50,031 nucleotides of DNA from Candidatus Baldrarchaeota archaeon (GCA_030587435.1 JAUQZC010000020.1:1-50031), one strand, 5' to 3'. Positions 6,400 to 14,576 are shown, numbered from the stretch's first letter. The notes: generated by a model not told the origin, from the letters alone. Made by a program: numbers and translations.

Positions 6400-7326
6400 T
6401 TGAATGTGGCAGAGCTTCTCAATGAAACGCATAAATTCAATGTACCAACGATTTGCGTTACGGGCGGTAAAGGTGGAACAGGAAAATCAACGATAGCTGT
6501 TAATCTTGCAATCTTTTTTACCCTATTAGGGAAAAAGGTTTTACTGGCAGATTGCGATGTTGATGCTCCCAATATAGCAATTCTTCTCAACGTAAATTTA
6601 GGTTCTCGTGAAGAGGTCCATCAATTTGTGCCTCAATTTAATTTAGATAAATGCATTAAATGTGGAAGATGCGCAGAAGTTTGTAGAAGTCACGCCATAC
6701 TCCATGTTAAAAATAGTTTTCCCATATTTTTTAAAAGTCTGTGTACAGGATGTGAAGCCTGTAAACTAGTCTGCAAATCTCAAGCAATAGAGGAAGGATA
6801 TAAAGTAATTGGATGGACATCTACAGGTTCCGCATATAACATAGACATTGTTTCAGGCGAGCTTAAGCTGAAAGAAGCTGAGTCAGCAGCTGTTGTAATA
6901 GCTGTAAAGGAAAGAATACAAAAAATGTTGAATACAAATAAATATGATCTGGTTATTATTGACACTGCTCCAGGAGCACATTGCGATGTAGCTCGTTCAA
7001 TGATAGGTTCAGATATTGCTTTAGCTGTCACCGAACCAACACCTTTCGGGGCACATGACCTAGACCTAATATTAAGGCTTGCTGAGAGAATTAATGTGAA
7101 AATGAAAGTTGTTCTAAACAGATCAAATCTTTTAGAGAACCATGACGTTATTGAAGAGATTTGTAAAAAACATTCAACAGATATTATTGCAAAAATCCCA
7201 CTGGATGACCATATTCTTAGAAGCTATGTAAAAGGAAAGCCTGTTCTCCTAGACAACCTAGATAGCCCCGGTGCAAAAGCTTTGATTGAATTAGGAGGAA
7301 AAGTTAAAGGAGTACTTGAAATATGA
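6400..7326 (+). CDS. MinD/ParA-like ATPase with inserted 2[4Fe-4S] ferredoxin domain (first copy)
   Basis: This 308-residue protein has a deviant Walker A GGKGGTGKST at about residues 22-31, a DCDVDAPN switch I, and IIDTAPGAHCD as switch II. Two CxxCxxCxxxC motifs at about residues 85-95 and 115-125 form a bacterial-type ferredoxin insertion that should bind two [4Fe-4S] clusters. Such paired MinD-like ferredoxin ATPases usually accompany NifX-like and Mrp genes. An in-frame extension to 6367 exists, but AGGAGG at 6387-6392 supports the TTG at 6400. The end overlaps the next gene by four bases. A role in nucleotide-dependent Fe-S or electron transfer is inferred, not shown. Confidence 0.85.
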   Translation: MNVAELLNETHKFNVPTICVTGGKGGTGKSTIAVNLAIFFTLLGKKVLLADCDVDAPNIAILLNVNLGSREEVHQFVPQFNLDKCIKCGRCAEVCRSHAILHVKNSFPIFFKSLCTGCEACKLVCKSQAIEEGYKVIGWTSTGSAYNIDIVSGELKLKEAESAAVVIAVKERIQKMLNTNKYDLVIIDTAPGAHCDVARSMIGSDIALAVTEPTPFGAHDLDLILRLAERINVKMKVVLNRSNLLENHDVIEEICKKHSTDIIAKIPLDDHILRSYVKGKPVLLDNLDSPGAKALIELGGKVKGVLEI

Positions 7327-8222
7327 AAGAAGTAGTCGTTGTAAGTGGCAAAGGCGGTGTCGGCAAAACAAGTTTAACAGCTTCATTAGCTTACTTGTTT
7401 TCTTCAAACAATGCGCGTTTAATGGTTGTCGATACGGATGTTGATGCTCCTAATCTAGCTCTTCTTCTTAAAGGAGAAAAAGTGGAAGAAATAAGTGTTA
7501 AAGCATCGGAAAAAGCCTTCATAGATTATGCTAAATGTGACGGCTGCGGAATGTGTGTTAAATATTGTAAAGAAAACGCTATACTTTGGGATTCGAAGGA
7601 AAATAAACCGTATATTTTTGATGTTTTCTGTGAAGGCTGCGGCGTCTGTAGTGTGGTTTGTCCTAGAAAAGCAATAAAAATAGAACTTGTTGAAAACGGT
7701 TCGATAGTTATTTCACGTTCAACATACGGTTTTCTAGTGGTTACAGGTCAATTAAAAATAGGTGAAGCAGGTTCAGGAAAAATAGTTATGGAAGTCAAAC
7801 TAAAAGCTAATGAAATTGCGAAGAAAAACAAAGCTGACATTCTTCTTGTAGATGGTCCGCCTGGCACTGGTTGCCCAGCTATAGCAGCAGTCTCAGGTGC
7901 TCACTACGCCATATTAATAACTGAACCTACACCGGCATCTCTAAGCGATTTAAAAAGAATATATGAGATTGTTAAACATTTTCAAGCTCCAAGCGGACTT
8001 GTGATAAACAAAGCTGATTTAGAGGAAAACTTTAAAAAAGAAATTTACAAGTTTGCGGAAAGAGAAGGTATTCAAATTCTTGGAGAAATCCCCCTTGATA
8101 ACGCGATCCCCTACTCACTTGCACAGGGAATTCCAGTCATTGAATACGCACCAAATAGTCCTGCTTCAAAATCCATAAAGAAAATTGCTGAAAAAATACT
8201 ACAAACACTTCTAGGTGAATAA
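7323..8222 (+). CDS. MinD/ParA-like ATPase with inserted 2[4Fe-4S] ferredoxin domain (second copy)
   Basis: This 299-residue protein is a paralogue of the preceding gene. It has Walker A SGKGGVGKTS at residues 8-17, VDTDVDAPN, and VDGPPGTGCPA as switch II. The ferredoxin insertion places cysteines at 72, 75, 78, 82 and 103, 106, 109, 113. Deviant Walker A proteins dimerise around ATP, and two co-translated paralogues suggest a heterodimer carrying four clusters. The start overlaps the upstream stop (ATGA) and the Mrp gene starts two bases after its end. The catalytic residues look intact. The physiological partner is unknown. Confidence 0.86.
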   Translation: MKEVVVVSGKGGVGKTSLTASLAYLFSSNNARLMVVDTDVDAPNLALLLKGEKVEEISVKASEKAFIDYAKCDGCGMCVKYCKENAILWDSKENKPYIFDVFCEGCGVCSVVCPRKAIKIELVENGSIVISRSTYGFLVVTGQLKIGEAGSGKIVMEVKLKANEIAKKNKADILLVDGPPGTGCPAIAAVSGAHYAILITEPTPASLSDLKRIYEIVKHFQAPSGLVINKADLEENFKKEIYKFAEREGIQILGEIPLDNAIPYSLAQGIPVIEYAPNSPASKSIKKIAEKILQTLLGE

Positions 8223-8224
8223 TA

Positions 8225-10165
8225 ATGAATAAAGAGGAAAAAGATGAAAAAAGCGTAGAAAAGGAATCCACGCCTGAAAAGCCGAAATTTAAGGTTTCTG
8301 GTGGAAGACTTATAATAGAACATAAGAAAATTGCTGAAAAAATGAAAAACATCAAACATAAAATAGTTATAATGTCCGGTAAAGGCGGAGTCGGTAAAAC
8401 AACAGTCGCCGTTAACTTAGCATTTGCACTTGCATGGAAAGGCTACCAAGTAGGCATACTCGACGCAGACATACACGGACCAGATGTCCCCAAAATGCTC
8501 GGAGTTGAAGGACAACACCCAATGGGAGGACCAATGGGAATATTCCCAGTCATAGGACCACTAAACATCAAAGTAATGTCCATGGAACTCCTACTAAAAG
8601 ATCCAAAAACACCAATCATATGGCGAGGCCCCCTAAAAATGAAAGTAATCGAACAGTTCCTATCAGATGTAATATGGACAGCCCTAGACTTCTTAGTCGT
8701 CGATCTACCACCGGGATGCCTATCATCCTCCACATTAATTGATACAACAAATGGTCCAATACCTATTTCTGAAGTTAAACCTGGAATGAAAGTATATTCA
8801 TATAATTCGGGAAAAATCGTAACACGAAAAGTTCTAGACGTAATACCACAGGGAATTTATCCAGTGTATAGACTTAGAACAACATCAAGGGTTATTGAAG
8901 CAACGCCAAATCATCCCTTTCTAAAATACCATCGTAGACTATATTGGGTAAAACTTAGTCAACTTAAGGCAGGCGATAGAATACTAGTTGTTAAACGTTT
9001 ACCAGATGGGGAACCATACATTCTTCCACAAATACCAAGGAATCCTCAAGACAGAACCAATGTTGATTATCCGAGGGAAACGACACCTGATCTTATGAGA
9101 ATCTTAGGCTTCTTTTTGGGAGATGGATTTATACACAGAGATAGAACCAGTTTAAGAATAGAATTTTGCGAGCCTAAAGATGGCAAGTTTAGAAGCAAGT
9201 ATAAGCAATTACTGAAGAAAGTATTCAACTGTCACGTATATGAAGACGAGAGAAGACTTATAGTCTTCTCTAAAAGATTGGCTACTTTATTCCAAAAACT
9301 AGGACTTACAGGCCATGCTAAACAAAAAAGAATTCCTTCATGGGTATTTAACTTGCCAACAAACCAGAAACTTGCCTTCATTGAAGGATATTGCGATGCA
9401 GACGGATGTTGGCGGGACAGAGTACAAAAACGACCTTTTGGTACAGTCAAAAGTTCATTAATGGCATTTTGCTCTACCAATTCCATGCTTATAACTCAAC
9501 TGAAAGAACTTTGTATTAGTTCAGGGTTAAGAGTATCCAATATTAGAAAAAGAGAAAGAACTGTTAAACTTCCATCTGGTAAAACTATCTCCGCTATGCA
9601 CTATGAGTTTGAAGCCAAGCAGTACGATAGAAAAAGAGCGAGTAATAAACTGGGGGCGCAGATAGAACGAATTAAATCTATAGAGTTTGCGGGTTACAAG
9701 GAAGTATGGGATTTACAGGTCGAAGGAGACCATAATTTTGTAGCTCAGGGAATCATAGTACATAATACAGGAGATGAACCGTTGAGTATAATGCAGCTTA
9801 TTCCCGAACTTGATGGGATAATTATTGTGACTACGCCTCAAGACGTCGCGTTGCTTGATGTTAAGAAGGCTATTACGATGGCTAAGCAGCTGAATGTTAG
9901 GGTTCTTGGTGTTATCGAAAACATGGCTGGGTTTATTTGTCCACATTGTGGGAAAAAGACGTACATTTTTGGTGTTGGTGGTGGCGAAGAAGCAGCGAAG
10001 GAGATGAATGTGCCCTTTCTAGGAAGACTTCCGTTGGACATGAGGATTAGAGAGGTTTCAGATCAAGGCAAGCCTTTCATTGTGGAGCATCCAGATAGCG
10101 AGGCGGCAAAATCATTCATGCAAATAGTTGAGAAAATAGAGGAAGAGTTAGGTATCAAAAGTTAA
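8225..10165 (+). CDS. Mrp/NBP35-type Fe-S carrier ATPase, interrupted by an intein
   Basis: This 646-residue precursor should splice to a 296-residue Mrp/ApbC ATPase. The host protein shows Walker A MSGKGGVGKTTVAVNL at about residues 50-65, DADIHGPDVPKM, and the switch II sequence DLPPG-TGDEPLS that the intein interrupts. The C-terminal part has the cluster-binding CPHC (Cys572 and Cys575 of the precursor). Mrp proteins bind a bridging [4Fe-4S] cluster in a dimer and transfer it to target enzymes. It lacks the N-terminal four-cysteine motif of eukaryotic NBP35. As last gene of the operon it would act with the NifX and MinD-like proteins. Because the insertion splits the nucleotide-binding loop, the unspliced form should be inactive. 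Confidence 0.9.
   Translation: MNKEEKDEKSVEKESTPEKPKFKVSGGRLIIEHKKIAEKMKNIKHKIVIMSGKGGVGKTTVAVNLAFALAWKGYQVGILDADIHGPDVPKMLGVEGQHPMGGPMGIFPVIGPLNIKVMSMELLLKDPKTPIIWRGPLKMKVIEQFLSDVIWTALDFLVVDLPPGCLSSSTLIDTTNGPIPISEVKPGMKVYSYNSGKIVTRKVLDVIPQGIYPVYRLRTTSRVIEATPNHPFLKYHRRLYWVKLSQLKAGDRILVVKRLPDGEPYILPQIPRNPQDRTNVDYPRETTPDLMRILGFFLGDGFIHRDRTSLRIEFCEPKDGKFRSKYKQLLKKVFNCHVYEDERRLIVFSKRLATLFQKLGLTGHAKQKRIPSWVFNLPTNQKLAFIEGYCDADGCWRDRVQKRPFGTVKSSLMAFCSTNSMLITQLKELCISSGLRVSNIRKRERTVKLPSGKTISAMHYEFEAKQYDRKRASNKLGAQIERIKSIEFAGYKEVWDLQVEGDHNFVAQGIIVHNTGDEPLSIMQLIPELDGIIIVTTPQDVALLDVKKAITMAKQLNVRVLGVIENMAGFICPHCGKKTYIFGVGGGEEAAKEMNVPFLGRLPLDMRIREVSDQGKPFIVEHPDSEAAKSFMQIVEKIEEELGIKS
8717..9766 (+). mobile_element. 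Intein with LAGLIDADG homing endonuclease, in the Mrp gene
   Basis: The 350-residue intein runs from Cys165 (CLSSSTLID) to Asn514 of the precursor. The next residue, Thr515, is the +1 nucleophile. Block A begins at the Cys. Block B has the TxxH motif TPNH at 227-230. Block F/G reads VWDLQ...GIIVHN with the penultimate His. Two dodecapeptides, LGFFLGDG (about 294-301) and FIEGYCDADG (385-394), mark a DOD-type endonuclease between the splicing blocks. All main splicing residues are present, so it should be active. It sits in the most conserved motif of the host protein, the usual site choice for homing inteins. Confidence 0.92.
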
Positions 10166-10261
10166 AAAGGTTTATTTAGATGTGTGAAGTATTATATTAT
10201 GACCTACTTAAACTTCTAAGGTGGCACTGGTGATCTCCAACCTGTGGGCGAGGAGTAGTCC

Positions 10262-10570
10262 ATGAAGAAGTGCCAAGCAAACTGCAAATTTTTCCGATGC
10301 GCAAGAAAATCGCTGGAAATAAGGAGAACAAGGCGAAAAATCGAATATTACTGCAGATGGGTCGGTGATCTTTGTGAAGGAGGAAGCTGTACATACGCAA
10401 CCTGTGTAAAGCACGCTTTACGTTCAGACGGTACATGTAGTCTCGCTGAACCCAAAAGGAAACCTAGAAGAACAATTAGAGAAAGAAAAGAAAGGGAAGA
10501 AAAAGTCCGTTTAGGAACAAAGGCGTTAAAGAAATTCAAGGAATACGAAAAATTTATTGAAGAGATGTAA
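10262..10570 (+). CDS. Small Cys-rich basic protein, unknown function
   Basis: This 102-residue protein has eight cysteines in its first 60 residues (at about 4, 8, 13, 31, 38, 43, 48 and 59) and a highly charged Lys/Arg/Glu C-terminal half. This suggests one or two metal or Fe-S sites in front of a helical basic tail. An in-frame stop six bases before the ATG makes the start certain, and GGCGAGGAG lies just upstream. A TATA-like TTTATTTA follows the Mrp stop codon, so it may have its own promoter. The 5' leader (10205-10260) is GC-rich, and a CTCC stretch could pair with the ribosome site. I do not recognise the family. The neighbourhood suggests a metal-related role. Confidence 0.6.
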   Translation: MKKCQANCKFFRCARKSLEIRRTRRKIEYYCRWVGDLCEGGSCTYATCVKHALRSDGTCSLAEPKRKPRRTIRERKEREEKVRLGTKALKKFKEYEKFIEEM

Positions 10571-10579
10571 TTTTAAACT

Positions 10580-10984
10580 TTATACTTCTTTTCCCTCTTT
10601 TATCTCTTCACTTTCTTTTTCTTCCTTCTCAACTAAAATGGGTGCTTGGGGAACAATAAAAATTTCTTTACCTTCAACTAAAGCAGATATAACTTTCTTT
10701 CTAGCGCTCTTAATAAGTCTCCAAATAGTTCCACGTGAAACTCCCATTCTTTCACCTGCTTCTTCCTGTGTCAACCCCTCAAAGTCAATTAAACGAAGAA
10801 CCTCATATTCATCATATGAGAGAAAGACGGGAGGCTTAGGCGCGCCAACCATGTTTTTTGGTAGAGATGGCGTAAAATGTTTTACAAATGGCAGTTCACT
10901 TATAATTCTAGGTTTCATAGGTCTTCCAGGACCTTTAATTCTTCCCCAACGCCAACGTTTCGGGCCAGGCACATCACTCACCAC
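10580..10984 (-). CDS. DUF134 (UPF0251) helix-turn-helix regulator
   Basis: This 134-residue protein opens with GPKRWRWGRIKGPGRPMKPR, the conserved N-terminus of DUF134. It contains a sigma-70-region-4-like helix-turn-helix at about residues 57-95: LSYDEYEVLRLIDFEGLTQEEAGERMGVSRGTIWRLIKSARKKV. The C-terminus is Glu-rich. DUF134 genes are often adjacent to NifX-like and Mrp genes, as here, and are predicted DNA-binding proteins without assigned targets. The start is a GTG. On the minus strand a TATA box (CTATAAATA) lies within the inverted repeat at 11034-11047, which suggests autoregulation. It is convergent with the Cys-rich gene. Confidence 0.85.
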   Translation of the reverse strand: MVSDVPGPKRWRWGRIKGPGRPMKPRIISELPFVKHFTPSLPKNMVGAPKPPVFLSYDEYEVLRLIDFEGLTQEEAGERMGVSRGTIWRLIKSARKKVISALVEGKEIFIVPQAPILVEKEEKESEEIKEGKEV

Positions 10985-11033
10985 AACAACTACAAGTACT
11001 ATGTTAATGCTTCTTCTTAAAATTACCGAGCAT

Positions 11034-11047
11034 CACTATTTATAGTG
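11034..11047. promoter_or_regulatory. Inverted repeat over the TATA box of the DUF134 gene
   Basis: CACTAT-TT-ATAGTG is a 6-base inverted repeat with a 2-base centre that coincides with the minus-strand TATA box. A protein bound there would block TBP. Autoregulation by the DUF134 protein is a reasonable guess. Confidence 0.45.
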
Positions 11048-11164
11048 AAATTAATGTTTAACAGCTATGTACAAGACAAATGTAAAAACATATACGTAAA
11101 TTCTGTGTATGCCATTTATGAATTTTTCCTCTCTTTTTGACTTGGTTGCTAAATAGGGCCATTA

Positions 11165-11186
11165 GTAATACTTAAATATGTATTAC
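11165..11186. promoter_or_regulatory. Operator candidate for the VapBC pair
   Basis: GTAATAC, an 8-base spacer TTAAATAT, then GTATTAC form a perfect 7-base inverted repeat. The spacer is the TATA box of the vapB promoter. Toxin-antitoxin operons are normally autoregulated by their ribbon-helix-helix antitoxin, which fits a dimeric site here. Confidence 0.6.
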
Positions 11187-11217
11187 CATTTTAAATAGTA
11201 CCTCTGGAGGTCTAACC

Positions 11218-11448
11218 TTGAGTAACTATACTGTAGTAACCGGAAAAGTACCTAAAAAACTTAAAGAAAAGGCAAAACAACTTGGAATAAACATCAACAA
11301 GGTTATTAGAGAAGCTCTAGAGAATGCTGTTAGAGAAAAAGAAGACCAAATTTTCTTAGAAAGTTTAAATGATGCAGCAAATATTCTTAGTAAAATTAAC
11401 ATCAAAAGAGTGGTACAGAACATTAGAGAGGATAGGGAGACCAGATGA
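11218..11448 (+). CDS. vapB: VapB-like antitoxin, ribbon-helix-helix type
   Basis: This 76-residue protein has a short N-terminal strand (YTVVTGKVPKKL) followed by two helices, KEKAKQLGININKVIREALENAVREKE. This is the ribbon-helix-helix layout of archaeal VapB antitoxins. The C-terminal segment should wrap around the toxin. The start is TTG with TCTGGAGGTC just upstream. It overlaps the PIN-domain gene by four bases (ATGA), the standard coupling of such pairs, and carries a palindromic operator candidate in its promoter. Confidence 0.82.
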   Translation: MSNYTVVTGKVPKKLKEKAKQLGININKVIREALENAVREKEDQIFLESLNDAANILSKINIKRVVQNIREDRETR

Positions 11449-11843
11449 GTTATCTTCTTGACGCTAACGCTTTCCTATATCTTATTCGTCAAAGAAATAT
11501 AAAAATTAAAGATCAATATATCCTTGATCTAACAATCTACGAAACCGGAAACGCCATTTGGAAGGAACATGCACTTTTTAAATCTATAACATTGGATGAA
11601 GCCCTCAAACTTATGATCAATATCCAAAATATCGTTTCAAAAATGAAAGTCATTAGAATACAAAAAGATTTAGACAAGATACTGGAAATAGCATTTCGAA
11701 AACATTTAACTTTTTATGATGCCGCATATCTCTATTTTGCTAAGAAATATAATCTTACCTTAGTAACAAACGACAGCAAATTATACGACTCCGCTAAGGA
11801 CGAGGAAATAGAGGTTCTGAAAAGCAGCGAATTTCAAGAATGA
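11445..11843 (+). CDS. vapC: VapC-like PIN domain ribonuclease toxin
   Basis: This 132-residue PIN domain protein begins YLLDANAFLYL with the first catalytic Asp. It has YETGNAIWKE with the conserved Glu at about residue 33, and TFYDAAYLYFAKKYNLTLVTND with the remaining acidic residues at about residues 89-110. PIN toxins cut RNA, often tRNA or rRNA, in an Mg2+-dependent way. The direct overlap with the ribbon-helix-helix antitoxin gene identifies it as a VapBC pair. Confidence 0.87.
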   Translation: MSYLLDANAFLYLIRQRNIKIKDQYILDLTIYETGNAIWKEHALFKSITLDEALKLMINIQNIVSKMKVIRIQKDLDKILEIAFRKHLTFYDAAYLYFAKKYNLTLVTNDSKLYDSAKDEEIEVLKSSEFQE

Positions 11844-11909
11844 ACCAAAATTTAACTGTAAAAAAGTTAAGAGATAAAGGAGAAAAACCAAGTTAAAAAC
11901 TGTAACACA

Positions 11910-12773
11910 TTAAATAATCAGTGTATCTCCACAATGTATTTCTTTGAAAGAATCTCTTAATTTATCTGACAGATGTTTTTGAGCCTTAAAACCTGTGCAG
12001 TGACATGCAGCCACGATTTGCGGCTGATTTTTATAAATGAAGTCTACTGTTTTTTCTATTTTTTCCTCGTTTGCGTCAATAAGATGTAAACCACCTATAA
12101 TAGCATAAATTCGTTTTTCACCTGTAATCTTCTGTGCATGCATTAAAATGTTCACTATTCCTGAATGACTACAACCAGTAACGATGATTAACCCTTCAGT
12201 ATGCTTTATGATGAGAGCTTGATCATCTAACATGAAATCTCTCTCAAACCTATTCTCTTTAACATAATAAAATGACTTTGGGGTTTCCTCAAAATCTGTT
12301 ATCCTTTCCACTTCCCCAGTTGTAAATATAGCCTCCGACAATTTAAACGAATTAACACACTGCGAAACAATAGCACCTCTTTCCCTTAATTCACTAATAT
12401 TAAAAGGTATACCTACGTATTCTATCCCTTCTTCCACGCAATATTTCTGTTTAAATGCATCGGGATGCACAACAATAGGAAGATTACTGCCATTAATTTT
12501 TTCTAAAAGCTTAAGTAAACCACCGGTATGATCGTAATGTCCATGACTCAACACAACAGCGTCAATATTCCCAAGTGGAACTGAAAGTTTTTCCGCATTA
12601 TGAAGCAGCACATCGCCAGTTGCTCCAGCATCCAAAAGCAACGTAACTTTAGATCCATCTTCATGTTCAGCCTCCAAAAACACGGAAAGACCATGCTCAG
12701 CAATAAAACCTCTCCTTAAAGTTGCATCCTCCACAAGCACCTTCATCTCAACTTTCATAACATTTAAACTCAT
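11910..12773 (-). CDS. Metallo-beta-lactamase fold hydrolase (dihydropterin phosphate synthase-like)
   Basis: This 287-residue protein has LLLDAGATGDVL, then the metal motif SHGHYDHTGGLLKL at about residues 75-88. TGCSHSGIVNI (about 199-209) and ACHCTGFKAQ near the C-terminus supply later ligands. It is a longer paralogue of the protein at 4005-4709 and belongs to the same pterin-synthase-like subgroup, whose members have diverse or unknown substrates. The ATG start has GTGATG upstream. It is transcribed on the minus strand downstream of the broken glycosylase gene. A cytosolic metal hydrolase is certain; the substrate is not. Confidence 0.82.
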   Translation of the reverse strand: MSLNVMKVEMKVLVEDATLRRGFIAEHGLSVFLEAEHEDGSKVTLLLDAGATGDVLLHNAEKLSVPLGNIDAVVLSHGHYDHTGGLLKLLEKINGSNLPIVVHPDAFKQKYCVEEGIEYVGIPFNISELRERGAIVSQCVNSFKLSEAIFTTGEVERITDFEETPKSFYYVKENRFERDFMLDDQALIIKHTEGLIIVTGCSHSGIVNILMHAQKITGEKRIYAIIGGLHLIDANEEKIEKTVDFIYKNQPQIVAACHCTGFKAQKHLSDKLRDSFKEIHCGDTLII

Positions 12774-12818
12774 TACGCATCACTTCCAGTCCTTATAATG
12801 TAAACATTAATCAAAACG

Positions 12819-13792
12819 TTAAATGTCAAGTTTAAATTTTTCTGAGAGTTTATCCAAATCATTTATTATGTATATGTAGACGTACTTTTGCCATCTTCCA
12901 AATTTCTCAGAAGCACATCTTTTAACAATTGGAATCATAGCTCTAAGACTCCTATATATTTTGATATTAAATAGTTGACAAAAATTTACACTCCAAACAT
13001 CAACGGGAAAAGATGGATGAGGAATAATAACTTCAGCGAAGTATTCGCTGATTCCTTTGAGACTCATTAATACGCGTTTGACTTCTCCAGCTTTCATATC
13101 TGCAAGTTTCTTAATGGTTGGAGCTTTTTGAGAAGCTATGGTTTTTGCGCAAGCTTTAATAAAAGTAGTTCTGTAACCCAAATTACATGTACTCTTCAAT
13201 TCCTTCTCACTTACATCAGCGATTCTCGCTGGAGATGGGCACACAGTAACTTCAACGTCATCAAACAATATTTTATCACCATAATTCCTGTATATTAACT
13301 TGATCATACGTTCAGTTCTGCCGTAAGAAGCCGTTTGCAAGGTAATTGCCAATGTAACTGCACTAAACAGATTGGGAAAAGAACATACACGCATACTATG
13401 CAGGTCTTCCACACTTTGCTTCAAATATGGAAAACTCTCAGCAAACGTATAAAAACTTGTAATGTTGTCTTTTAAACCTAGACATCTGTCGACGATTTCT
13501 ACTATTTCCTTCTCTTCTCTGTTTGAAAAAGAAGCTTCGGAAAGACCTCTAACAATACTTTAGGCTTCTGCAAGGATCCCGTAGCTTTGACTTTAAGGCC
13601 TACAGGTTTATCGTTATGAAGTCTAATTCCAGACCACGTAACTCCCTTATGATATGTTTCGTAAGGTGTAATCCAATACCAGTTGACACTGAATCTTGTC
13701 CTTTTATTTACAGTTAAATCGAAGCTATATGGAGGTAGACATTCCAATTCATAGTTAAAAACTTTAGATAAATCTCTTCGCCTCATAACCAT
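12819..13792 (-). pseudogene. DNA-3-methyladenine glycosylase-like HhH-GPD protein, split by one frameshift
   Basis: Two open frames together make one glycosylase. The first (13502-13792) encodes the N-terminal domain (ELECLPPYSFDLTV, then WYWITPYETYHKGVTW). The second frame is open from about 13559 down to 12819 and encodes the HhH-GPD domain with hairpin LKGISEYFAEVI, the catalytic-type Asp in FPVDVWS, and upstream sequence EIVEIVDRCLGLKDNITSFYTFAE. The frames overlap over 13505-13559, so a single missing base joins them. The likeliest place is the run of five T (minus strand) at about 13526-13530. The corrected product is about 324 residues, full length for an AlkA/OGG-type enzyme that removes alkylated or oxidised bases. 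The absence of a Lys in the hairpin suggests a monofunctional AlkA-like enzyme. Either a recent pseudogene or a base-calling error. Confidence 0.8.
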
Positions 13793-13910
13793 ATGTAGTA
13801 ACCTCTATTAAAGTCAAAGGTTTATTAAAAGTCGTGTAAGCCTCTTCTTAAATCTATTTTCTCTGTTAATAATATTGGAGGAAATACGTGAAGTTAAGTC
13901 CTTCAAATTT

Positions 13911-14429
13911 TCACGCGTAAAGGCTCTTTAATATCGTTAAAGCTCTTTTTACTGCTTTATCCACGTTTTTTCTAGCGAATGGTAATGGTTTTTTAAATTC
14001 TATCGATACTACTGTCTCATTGAAATCCTTGTTACGCCAAGCTTTTACATTTGTCTCTTCATTATCTATTTCTTCGGACTTTAAATCTAGTAAACCTTTA
14101 ATTTCAAGTCTAACCCCTGTTATTCTAAGGTTTTCTACTCCCACAATTTTTATACCTGGTTTTACTTCGCTACCTACCTTGTATCTGTTCAATAAACAAT
14201 CTTCATAACACGGTAATGTGGCATTCTTCTCAGGTTTAAGAATTATCCATCCTTCAACCCATATGATCGCATCTATACCTTTCTTTACGTTTTTTATACG
14301 TATAGAGTCTATTCCCTCTGATTTCACTTTTCCATCGTCATAAACTAAGTTAAACCACTTGGTTTGTAAAACTAATTTCACATCATCTACCACGGTTTCA
14401 ATTTCATCAAATAATCCCATGTCAATCAC
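13911..14429 (-). CDS. Hypothetical protein, unknown family
   Basis: This 172-residue protein is not recognised. It begins with GTG (GLFDEIETVVDDVKLVL follows) and has alternating strands and charged residues, two Cys close together in PCYEDCLLN at about residues 74-82, and a helical C-terminus (NVDKAVKRALTILKSLY). There is no signal peptide or membrane segment. An ATG three codons later is an alternative start, and neither has a clear ribosome site. A TATA-like TTTAAAAG about 40 bases upstream suggests a short leader. It is divergent from nikR, and the two genes share the intergenic region. Confidence 0.6.
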   Translation of the reverse strand: MIDMGLFDEIETVVDDVKLVLQTKWFNLVYDDGKVKSEGIDSIRIKNVKKGIDAIIWVEGWIILKPEKNATLPCYEDCLLNRYKVGSEVKPGIKIVGVENLRITGVRLEIKGLLDLKSEEIDNEETNVKAWRNKDFNETVVSIEFKKPLPFARKNVDKAVKRALTILKSLYA

Positions 14430-14500
14430 ATATTACTTATTTTCTCATATAATTTCTTGAAGTAACACTTTTAAATAACTACATACCCGATATATCTCAA

Positions 14501-14535
14501 CCTAGCAAGTGTGGTTACATCGGCACTTCGCAAGG
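14501..14535. promoter_or_regulatory. Imperfect palindrome upstream of nikR
   Basis: CCTAGCAAGTG and CACTTCGCAAGG form an inverted repeat with one mismatch and one bulge around a 12-base centre. It starts about 25 bases downstream of the TATA-like TTTTAAATA (14469-14477), so it covers the expected transcription start and early leader. It could be a NikR operator or an RNA hairpin. It does not resemble the bacterial NikR consensus. Confidence 0.45.
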
Positions 14536-14576
14536 TAGTTTAGAAAATTTCATCAACCATATTTGGAGAGGTTTTT

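Noticed and set aside
10557..11045. Plus-strand open frame of 162 codons
   Set aside because: It is the complement of the DUF134 gene, Ser/Leu-rich, without a ribosome site.
13505..13559. Programmed -1 frameshifting in the glycosylase gene
   Set aside because: The T run is not in the X-XXY-YYZ phase needed for a classical slippery heptamer, so a simple deletion is more likely.
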